DNA of 64,000 bases from Portunus trituberculatus (lineage: Eukaryota; Arthropoda; Malacostraca; Decapoda; Portunidae): assembly GCF_017591435.1 (NCBI RefSeq), contig NC_059294.1:160001-224000 (forward strand). Direction: 5' to 3'. Of the stretch, positions 49,857 through 64,000 are shown one piece after another. Numbering within the stretch: the stretch's first letter is position 1; every line of letters begins with the position of its first letter. The notes under the pieces were generated by a model. It saw only the letters and a program-made list of their open reading frames with translations, ran no database searches and was not told where the DNA came from. The translations under genes were made by a program, and so were the position numbers.

Positions 49857-50428
49857 AATAACACCTCTCGCCTCTGCTTCTTTCCCACTCTCGTCGAGGT
49901 TCAAGAGAAGACAAACACTGATGAGCATAACACGAGAGGCGAGAGACGGCCCCCCGCCCTCTACACACCTCACAAAACCCCTCATACAAATTCATCAGCT
50001 GCTAATGTGCCGAGATGGTGAAATAATGAGGTGAGGCCTGTCAGAAAATGAGGGAGAAGCGGGCGAGGGCACAGCGCGGCTCACGACAAGAGGCAAGGCA
50101 AGGGAAGACGCAGACGAAAGGTGATGGAAAAAGGGAGGGACGATTGGTGGTGGTAGTGGAGGTAATGGAGGTGGTGCTGGTCTTGGTAGGTCAGCGCCCT
50201 CCGTGTTTGGCGCTCCAGGGGAAAAGATGGTCAGGGTCAGGGAAGGTCATGGAAGGTCAGGGAAGGTTGGGAAGGTTGGGAAAGGGCTGTCAAGGTCACG
50301 ATTGACTGATGGACACTGAAGGGATGCAATGAGGAACGACAAAAGGGATAAAGAGGATAAATGAAGGACCGGAACAAGAAATTGGACAAAAAGTGTCACT
50401 GAACATTCAGGAAGGGGATAGCTTACTA
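49848..50428. other. Mixed stretch with GGTCAGGGAA repeats
   Basis: A loose 10-bp repeat (GGTCAGGGAA, GGTTGGGAAG) at 50229-50283. No gene. Confidence 0.6.
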
Positions 50429-50651
50429 AGGCTCGTATTCTCAAACACCTCTGTGCTTCACCTCCACTATTTCAAAATGCTTTATATAAAATTATACGAG
50501 TTTTTAAGGTGTATTTATGGTTCTATAGGCTGATTGACAAGATTTCTACACTATTAACTGGAGAAACACTTTTGAAAACCCCGCTAATCATCTCTATGAC
50601 CTTGGAAAACAGTCGTGGTGGGAGAGGAATGCGTTTCTTGATACGGGCCCT
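50429..50651 (-). mobile_element. TIR family B, copy B7 (minus)
   Basis: AGGCTCGTATTCTCAAACAC at the left and TGCGTTTCTTGATACGGGCC at the right are inverted repeats. Internal TATACGAGTTTTTAAGGTGT, AACCCCGCTAATCATCTCTA and AGTCGTGGTGGGAGAGGAAT agree with B4/B6. CTAAGG / CCTAG at the outer edges may belong to the terminus or target site. Confidence 0.85.
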
Positions 50652-51298
50652 AGAGTTAATTGTGGATGAAGCACAAGGGAGAGGGAGAGGGTGAATCTAA
50701 TAAGGAAATCTAAGTAGGAAAATAAACTAAATGAATATCTGTGGAAGTTTGATTCATATAGAGATCATTAAATCTTGGAAAAAAAGAGACAAAATCAGGA
50801 CAAAGAAGTCGAAAAGAAATGATAAGACTAGTATAAGAAAAGAAAGAAGAAAATGACGTAGAGGTAAGAAAAAAATAAATAAAGCATGATTCACTTAGAA
50901 ATTATTAAACCTTGGAAAAAAAAAGACAACATGAGAAGGAGAGGAAACAAGATAAGAAGTCGAAAAAAAGTGATCAGACGACCTTAAGGAAAGAAAGCAG
51001 GGAAGAACGTAAGGATAAGAAAAAAAAAATAGATTAACGAAAAATAACCAAACAAAAAACAACACACATCTTCAATTCAAAACAACTCACTCCCCACTCG
51101 CGCCCAACCACTCCTAACAAAACAAGATAAAAAAAAAGTTACAAGGAAAAGGACGAAATAAAGAAAAAAAAAAACCATTCACATCATCGCTAACATCAGC
51201 CATTTATGTGTTATCAGATACCCATTTCCAAATTCTTGCCCAGATAACGAAGTGAGAGAAAAAAATGAGCTTGAGAGATGATATAACACGGCCATTAT

Positions 51299-51302
<4 letters not shown>
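50652..51302. other. A-rich stretch, no gene
   Basis: A/G-rich with many A-runs. A ~120-190-bp theme (TTCA..TAGAGATCATTAAATCTTGG ... AGACAAAATCAGGACAAAGA) recurs loosely at 50750 and 50888. Confidence 0.55.

Positions 51303-51374
<72 letters not shown>
51303..51374. repeat. (GA)36 microsatellite
   Basis: Perfect 72-bp array. Confidence 0.97.
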
Positions 51375-51378
<4 letters not shown>

Positions 51379-51577
51379 AAAGGACCATATTTTGTCATAC
51401 TACCAAAGCTGGGGCTCCCGATATCACGGTCCGTCTCGCTCCTTTATCCTGCCCAACACTTAGACACAGCATCGCAGCGCTATCGCCCCGCCATCACTGA
51501 TATCTGCTGATAACTAAAAGGAACCTCCAAAACAAGCCAGCCAGATGACGCACACAGATGAAAAAGTACTAAAAAGG

Positions 51578-51958
<381 letters not shown>

Positions 51959-51998
51959 TATTTACTGATATTCTTACTCAATTGCAGAAATATAAACA

Positions 51999-52568
<570 letters not shown>

Positions 52569-52904
52569 TCCTTACTTACAAAAGGAAGTGGAGGAGGAAA
52601 AAGAAAGGAAGGAGAGGAGAGGAGACGCAAGTGGAGTACGAATATATGTAGTTGGAGGAGAAGAGGAGGAGGAGGAGGAGGAGAAGGAGGAGGAGGAGGA
52701 GGAGGAGGAGGAGGAGGAGGAGGAGGAGGAGGAGGAGGAGGAGGAGGAGGAGGAGGAGGAAGGAAGGGAGGAGGAAAAAGAAGGGTGGAGAAAGATGATG
52801 AGGAGGAGGATGAGGGGGAGGAAGAAGAGGAAAAGGAGGAGGAGGAGGAGGAGGAGGAGGAGGAGGAGGAGGAGGAGGAGGAGGAGGAGGAGGAGGAGGA
52901 GGAG

Positions 52905-52940
<36 letters not shown>

Positions 52941-53120
52941 GAGGAGGAGGAGGAAGAGGAGGAAAAGAAGGGTGGAGAAGAGATGAGGAGAAGGAAAAAG
53001 AGGGTCGAGAAGAGATGATGATGATGAGGAGGAGGAGGAGGAGTAGGAGAAGGAGAAGAAGGAGGAGGAGGAGGAGGAAAGAAGAGGAGGCGGAGGAGGG
53101 ATGGAGGAAGGAAAAAAAAA
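52569..53120. repeat. Long polypurine block with (GGA)n and (GAC)11
   Basis: Purine-dominated on plus for ~550 bp. GGA runs at 52662-52760, 52836-52904 and 52939-52953, and a pure GAC run at 52905-52938 set between GGA runs. Flanks are GAAGAA/GGAAAAGAAG. The long frames on both strands (E/G/D/R plus; S/P/L minus) arise only from the triplets. Confidence 0.93.
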
Positions 53121-54329
<1,209 letters not shown>

Positions 54330-54539
54330 CAGGAAAAGTCAAGCAAACCCTATTTGTTTACATGCACAAAAAAATCACTCCTGTACCACTCCCTGCCTCC
54401 CTCTCATGGTCCCGCCCTGCCAAGCCCTGCCAAGCCCTATCCTCTTCCTCTCCGTCACTACGCAACACTCCACCTCCACTCGCCTTTCCTTCGCCCTTCT
54501 CCACTCCCCCACACGTCCCCACAACGCACCTATTTTTCT

Positions 54540-54800
54540 ATGTAAGAGGGGAAAGCTGATCAAGAGCAATACAAAATGAAAAAAGGCTCGCTTATATGCC
54601 AGTCCCCTTGCAGGTCCGAGAGAGTTAGTTAAAAAAAAAAAAGGAATAAATGTTTTGAAATTTCTCTCTCAAATGAAGCCAAGTCATAGGAAGCTGGAAA
54701 TACAGAAGCAGGCAGGGAATTCCAGCCACTTCCTAACTTACTTCTTGTCGATACAAAATGGAGTAAAAACCTGAACATTGAAGGAAGATGGCCAGGAGAC
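54540..54800 (+). repeat. Interspersed repeat family C, copy 2
   Basis: ATGTAAGAGGGGAAAGCTGA, AAAAAGGCTCGCTTATATGC, CCAGTCCCCTTGCAGGTC and GAAGCCAAGTCATAGGAAG align with 22419-22560. This copy continues further (GCAGGCAGGGAATTCCAGCC, ATGGAGTAAAAACCTGAACA), so copy 1 is probably truncated. It is not next to a GT array. Confidence 0.72.
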
Positions 54801-54980
54801 AATGATCACACGCTTCATTAGATAATCAAGTGGTGATTTTCTCTCCCCACTGTGTATCTAATAAGGTAGATGAGCGACGCTGAGGGTGAGGCACTGTAGG
54901 GGCGTCGGAGAAACAAGAACATACCGTAAATTATTTGAACTACGTAGTATATTGTAGCTGAAGCTTTGTAGAGGTAGCTG

Positions 54981-54999
54981 ACACACACACACACACAGA

Positions 55000-55051
<52 letters not shown>
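54981..55051. repeat. Compound (AC)8-(TC)10-(AC)15
   Basis: AC 54981-54997, TC 55000-55020, AC 55020-55051: a symmetric change of motif and back. Confidence 0.96.
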
Positions 55052-55054
<3 letters not shown>

Positions 55055-55736
55055 GGTGACTCAATGACGGTCCACAGCCAACAAGGAATTAAGGACAAGG
55101 AGTGGAGATCGAGTGAACCATAATTTCCTTCTTTCCCCTCGAGGCGCGGTGAGAAGTTTTAGTATTAGTTCAGCACGGGTGAGTCGGGCGGACACAATGA
55201 GTACAGTAACGACCTGCAGCGGTGTAAAATATAACTTTGTGATTTTTATGTTCGGCAGAGATACGAGGACCCTTTTTTTGCTTGCGTGTTGGGTCTGCAG
55301 GTAATAAATTCGCCCACTGAACGATCACTAAGTGCGCTAAAATAGGTGGCGGCGTTAGGAGAACACACTTTCTTGACTTATGATCCGCCACAGTGGAAAA
55401 TTTCGTGTCATTTAGTTGGGGGAGAGTGAGTGGTAGGTGTGTGGTGGAAAGGTGGAGGAGGTGCAAGAGGAGGAGGAGGTGTAGGAGCAGGAGGAGGCCA
55501 GTCGTGTTCCTAAGCTTGTGTTTATGGCGGTCGGTGGATGGAATGACACGTGGGGAAGGTCGGTAGGGCATGTGAAGGTTCATAGAGGGTGTGGAGATGA
55601 GACATGGGGACGGTAAGAGGCGATAGCGAGTGTATGAGAGCGAGGAGATAGCGAAGGTTGGTACGGGTACGAGTATCCAATGTTCATGGATGGTTTGTAG
55701 AGGAAAGGCGGGGAAGTTTGATTAGGACTTCATTAC
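55052..55736. other. Non-repetitive stretch, no gene
   Basis: GGAGGAGGTG patch (55454-55498), otherwise ordinary. Confidence 0.5.
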
Positions 55737-55943
55737 TTAACCTCTTCAGTACTGGGATGCATTTTTACCTTGAGTTTTGGGCGTGATTAGAAGATTTTAT
55801 TACCTCTAGGAAGGGTTTATCGAGGTCAGAAAATTAATGGCCAGAGTCTTCACTATTTCAATCCTCCGCATGATATTCTGAAGCTGTCACCAAAAAGTAA
55901 GCAGAATGAATATGAAAACATGTCCAGGTACTGAAAGAATTAA
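55737..55943 (+). mobile_element. TTAA MITE family A, copy A5 (207 bp)
   Basis: TTAA at 55737-55740 and 55940-55943. Left end TTAACCTCTTCAGTACTGGG; right end CCAGGTACTGAAAGAATTAA. Core AAATTAATGGCCAGAGTCTT and TTCTGAAGCTG. Same orientation as A1 and A3. Confidence 0.87.
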
Positions 55944-56174
55944 AGACGATGTGGTGTGGAAGAGAGAGATAGAGAAATTTAGTGAGGGTTTTCAGAAATT
56001 GAAGGGTATTTGGGGAGAGGCAGATGGGCGAGTAGAAAATGTAGGATGTGCAGTGTGTCCTCAAGGAAGCTGGCTATGTTAGAGAACCGGAAGAAAGACT
56101 ACCCCTTTATCTCTCCTCCTCCCTATCCTCTCCCTTCTCCTCATCGTACTCCTACTCCATAGGTTAATAACTCA

Positions 56175-56176
<2 letters not shown>
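55944..56176. other. Short non-repetitive stretch
   Basis: No feature recognised; C/T-rich near 56110-56150. Confidence 0.55.
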
Positions 56177-56250
<74 letters not shown>

Positions 56251-56272
56251 CTATCTATATCTCTCTCTCTCT
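56177..56272. repeat. Compound (CT)28-(CTAT)7-(CT)6
   Basis: CT 56177-56232, CTAT tetranucleotides 56231-56259, CT to 56272. The same architecture appears at 57372. Confidence 0.96.
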
Positions 56273-56566
56273 TTCTTCCCAGCATCAGAAAGCAAGGCGA
56301 GGTCGTGAGAAGCAAAGATGGTAAAACACCACCACAAAATTATTCTCTTGTCTCCTCCACCTCTCACCTCTTCCACCGCTGCAAAATGACACTCAGGCCA
56401 CACTCTCACACACGTCCCTGACTCAACTAAGCTACTTATCTCTGTGTATCCCACTATATAAGCATCTTTATACATATTCATCCACGTAACCAATCTTCTA
56501 TTTGCTGAATCTTGCGAGCGTTTAGACGTATATTGATTTTTGTCTTCTTTTTACTGTGAATCGTTC

Positions 56567-56568
<2 letters not shown>
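56273..56568. other. Short non-repetitive stretch
   Basis: No feature recognised. Confidence 0.5.

Positions 56569-56600
<32 letters not shown>
56569..56600. repeat. (TG)16 at SINE 3' end
   Basis: Perfect array. On the minus strand it is the CA tail of the SINE. Confidence 0.96.
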
Positions 56601-56601
<1 letters not shown>

Positions 56602-56883
56602 ACTGTTTAATCTGCTGCAGTCTCTGACGAGACAGCCAGACGTTACCCTACGGAGCGAGCTCAGAGCTCATTATTTCCGATCTTGGGATGTGAGACCAGG
56701 CACACACCACACACCGGGACAACAAGGTCACAACTCCTCGATTTACATCCCGTACCTACTCACTGCTAGGTGAACAGGGGCTACACGTGAAAGGAGACAC
56801 ACCCAAATATCTCCACCCGGCCGAATCGAACCCCGGTTATCTGGCTTGTGAGCCAGCGCTCTAACCACTGAGCTACCGGGCCG
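56601..56883 (-). mobile_element. tRNA-Val-derived SINE, copy 2 (minus)
   Basis: Reverse-complement copy of 24035-24331, about 90% alike by eye. On the minus strand it reads CCCGGTAGCTCAGTGGTTAG, anticodon arm CTGGCTCACAAGCCAG (one base shorter in the loop than copy 1), B box GGTTCGATTCGG, then TTGGGTGTGTCTCCTTTCAC and CGAGGAGTTGTGACCTTGTT to CAGAGACTGCAGCAGATTAA. It is flanked on both sides by GT arrays, as copy 1 is by CA. Confidence 0.9.
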
Positions 56884-56884
56884 T

Positions 56885-56903
56885 TGTGTGTGTGTGTGTG
56901 TGT
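56885..56903. repeat. (TG)9 at SINE 5' end
   Basis: Short array abutting the tRNA-like head of the minus-strand SINE. Confidence 0.93.
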
Positions 56904-56944
56904 TTTAGCATTAGAAAGGTCACTGAAGGCAACCACACTCCAGA

Positions 56945-57075
<131 letters not shown>

Positions 57076-57231
57076 AAACTAAAACACGATCAACACTCCC
57101 TCAACCAAACCTGTATAAGAAGGAACCTTTTTTTTCACTCTGGCCCTTCCCTCTTTTTTCCCGCCGCGTGTATTAATGACATAATTAAAAGGGAGCCGAT
57201 GATATCTGATCCGATGATGATACACTGGAGC

Positions 57232-57286
57232 GGCGGAGGCGGTCCATCACCTCTGTCTGCCGCCGCCGCCGTGGACCGCTGCCGCC
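57232..57286. repeat. GC-rich inverted repeat (hairpin)
   Basis: GGCGGAGGCGGTCCA (57232-57246) and TGGACCGCTGCCGCC (57272-57286) pair at 13 of 15 positions around a 25-nt loop, itself CCG-rich. Could form a stable stem in DNA or RNA. Confidence 0.7.
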
Positions 57287-57368
57287 GCCGCCACCTCAAA
57301 GGAAAGACGGATGCCAGGCCCCGAGCATCCCTTTGTACCCCCTTAATGACACTGAAGAAGGGGTGTAC

Positions 57369-57371
<3 letters not shown>

Positions 57372-57427
<56 letters not shown>

Positions 57428-57438
57428 CTCTCTCTCTG
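57372..57438. repeat. Compound (CT)20-(CTAT)4-(CT)5
   Basis: CT 57372-57411, CTAT 57410-57427, CT to 57438. It repeats the layout of 56177-56272. Confidence 0.95.
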
Positions 57439-58899
<1,461 letters not shown>

Positions 58900-59283
58900 A
58901 GCTCACCCCATCATACAGCCTCCCAGCCACCGTGCCTACAGCTGCCCTGCGTCTTTTCACCGTCCCATCACACACTGGCTGCTGCTGATATCAAGTGTTC
59001 CTTCACGGTCACATACTTATATAACACGTATATCTTTTATATTTCTATCCCATGCAGATTCAAACACACACGTCAAACCAGAAAAAAGAAAAAAAATAAA
59101 GAAATCCTTGAATCGTCAACGCTCTCTCTCATGTAATATATATTTGTTTACTTTTTATCTCTTTAATTAGTTATTATTTATTCCATCGTGTTTTCTCAAG
59201 CGTAGTTTACTATCAGTAGATCGTTCCGCAGTAAATACCCTCGTTATGGACCAATACATCTCCTGCTATCTTTTCCGCTTATG

Positions 59284-59406
<123 letters not shown>

Positions 59407-59448
59407 TTTTTTCCCTCACTCGATTACAAGTTATTTGGCAGCGGTCTT

Positions 59449-59584
<136 letters not shown>

Positions 59585-59837
59585 CACACCACTAAGAGGG
59601 AGGGCGAGGCCAAAGCGACCGCTCCCGCAGATAAGCACAAACAAGAAATCTGAGGCGCGTCAGGCGGTAAGGGACGTCAAACGGTATACACTCTTGTGGC
59701 GTCAGAACTTATGAAGATTTAAGCAGGAACTTTACACGTCGTTGAGTTATCGAAGGAGCGACCGAGGATCAAAGAAAATAAGAACCGGGAGGGAGGAAAA
59801 GAGGGTATACTGCACTGATGTATGTATTGAAGGTTTA

Positions 59838-59946
<109 letters not shown>

Positions 59947-60086
59947 GGTGCAGTGACTGGCGTGCGTGTACCGTGTTAATTAGCGCCATTAGAAGTCATC
60001 AAGGTGCCTCAGATACCTGCTATCACACGACCATTAACGTGACGATGCTACGTGTCCTTGTCAACACTACTTACATCCTCCCCCTC

Positions 60087-60121
60087 TCACTCACTCACTC
60101 ACTCACTCTCTCCCTCTCCCT

Positions 60122-60174
<53 letters not shown>
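60087..60174. repeat. (ACTC)5-(TCTCCC)4-(TC)21
   Basis: ACTC tetranucleotides 60088-60107, TCTCCC hexanucleotides to 60131, then TC 60132-60174. Three related units in stepwise order. Confidence 0.93.
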
Positions 60175-60177
<3 letters not shown>

Positions 60178-60264
60178 CTAGCCCTCTCTCATTATTCCTC
60201 TCCCACGCTTTACAGTACTCACCTGCATACCTGTCTCTACCTTACTCTCCCTTTTTCGAATTTA

Positions 60265-60267
<3 letters not shown>

Positions 60268-60306
<39 letters not shown>
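60268..60306. repeat. (TC)19 microsatellite
   Basis: Perfect array. Confidence 0.96.
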
Positions 60307-60310
<4 letters not shown>

Positions 60311-60514
60311 CGGCGCCCCATAAAGGTGTACAATAGAGGCGATTGATGTGGATTTTGTGTTCCTTCTTCCTTTTTTTCTTTTTTTTTGAGATTCCACAAT
60401 TTTGTGAGAGAAAAAAAAGGACTCAGCACTTCGGACTCAAGGCGATAATTGTCAAGCTGTACTGTAAGGATCTGTTTTTTTTTTCTTCTTTTTATCTGGT
60501 GAGCGAAGAGTTGT

Positions 60515-60714
<200 letters not shown>

Positions 60715-60803
60715 GTTATAAAGTTGTCGGCTAAATGATATTACGAAGAGTTTACTGGTAACTTTTTTGTTTGATTTCACTTTGTATTTTATTATAATCC
60801 TTA

Positions 60804-60872
60804 TCCTCCTCCTCCTCCTCCTCCTCCTCCTCCTCCTCCTCCTCCTCCTCATCATCATCATCATCATCATCA
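60804..60872. repeat. (TCC)15-(ATC)7
   Basis: TCC triplets 60804-60850 switch to ATC triplets 60850-60872 in phase. Confidence 0.95.
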
Positions 60873-61097
60873 TTATCGTATTCCTATTAGTATTTCATCA
60901 TCACATAACCTTAAGCATTTTCATCAAAGCTTTCTTGTGGATTGGTATTTACATGTGCGTTGAAATTTCTCCCACACGTCGGGTGAAAGCTACACTGGTG
61001 CGAGCGAAATGCAAAGAAACACAAAGAGAACTCCAGAAAGCAATTGTCAGGAAAATGCCGATAAAGGAGGAGGATAAAGACGTGTAGTTGTGTACCC

Positions 61098-61290
61098 ATC
61101 CACCGCCTCCCCATCACACCACACCTCACCGCACCACACCACATCACACAACATCACGCCACACCACACCAAACCACACCAAACCACACCACGCCTAACC
61201 ACGCCACACCATGCCACACCAAACCACACCAAACCAAACACCACGCTACACCACGTCTAACCACGTCACACCACCACACCACGCCACGCT
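61098..61290. repeat. 5-bp based CCACA/CCACG minisatellite
   Basis: About 190 bp of CCACA, CCAAA, CCACG and CATCA pentamers in irregular order, forming longer 10-20-bp sub-repeats such as CCAAACCACACCAAACCACA. The minus strand is GTGTGG-like. Confidence 0.85.
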
Positions 61291-61597
61291 GTCCTTGAGG
61301 TATGTCGGGAGGAGGGGGAAAATGACGTTGTGTCCGTAAAGTGTATTAGAAAATGACCGCGAGCTGTCTGTGGGGATAAAATGTGAGAGGCATAAATATT
61401 TTTCTAGAATGTCTTTTTCCTCCTTCCACTTCTGTACTTTCCATGAACCGTTTAATCGAAATGTAGGAAAACTTTAAGGAGTAACAATAAGGAAAGTACG
61501 TTGACATAAAATCCTGTATCACTATTTACTGCTTGTCATTAAAAGAGTGAGAGGAGTGGTGGTGGTACGACTGATAGCGTGGTATTAGTGGTAGTAA
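61291..61597. other. Short non-repetitive stretch
   Basis: No feature recognised. Confidence 0.55.

Positions 61598-64000
<2,403 letters not shown>

Overview
This is a gene-free eukaryotic window dominated by simple repeats. By hand count about 8.3 kb (roughly 13%) is dinucleotide array, nearly all (CT/GA)n or (GT/CA)n, with three long (AT)n tracts and many triplet or polypurine tracts. No rRNA, canonical tRNA, protein-coding exon, CRISPR array or prokaryotic-style operon can be supported. Nearly all long open frames are translations of (CT)n, (GT)n or (CTC)n and read as SL, ER, CV, TH, S, P, R or E runs.

The organism is most likely a decapod crustacean, probably a brachyuran (portunid-like) crab. 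Three things support this: the density and length of CT/GT arrays, a short interstitial run of the arthropod telomere motif TTAGG (2885-2909), and several interspersed repeats that I recall as common in portunid crab sequence (a tRNA-headed SINE, a TTAA-bounded MITE and a second TIR element). The recollection could not be checked here.

Layout. 1-12.4 kb: dense CT/GA/GT/CA arrays, including a repeat cassette built around CT arrays at 2.1-3.1 and 5.4-5.6 kb, plus one TIR element at 8.5 kb. 12.4-27.8 kb: mostly non-repetitive and poor in long arrays. It holds two sets of ~150-bp diverged tandem repeats (18.9-19.7 kb), a back-to-back pair of TIR elements (20.3-20.8 kb), four TTAA MITEs (20.1, 25.0, 25.5, 27.6 kb), a tRNA-Val-derived SINE (24.0 kb) and TAAT-rich islands that could be regulatory. 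27.8-40.2 kb: dense arrays again, minisatellites, an (AT)n tract, and a TIR element (36.2-37.0 kb) carrying a 211-bp CT expansion and internal tandem amplification. 40.2-51.3 kb: mixed, with a 40-bp minisatellite beside a possible second SINE head (41.2 kb), an AT-AC-GT hairpin-prone block (44.3-44.6 kb), a 321-bp GA array (46.7 kb) and candidate regulatory islands. 51.3-64 kb: a 306-bp AT array inside a GA-AT-GA-CA compound tract, a >500-bp polypurine block (52.6-53.1 kb), a fifth TTAA MITE (55.7 kb), a second copy of the SINE on the minus strand (56.6 kb), and more long arrays.

The window is best read as intergenic or intronic DNA. No new defence, metabolic or gene system was found. The interesting material is how mobile elements, tandem duplication and microsatellite growth are physically interlocked.
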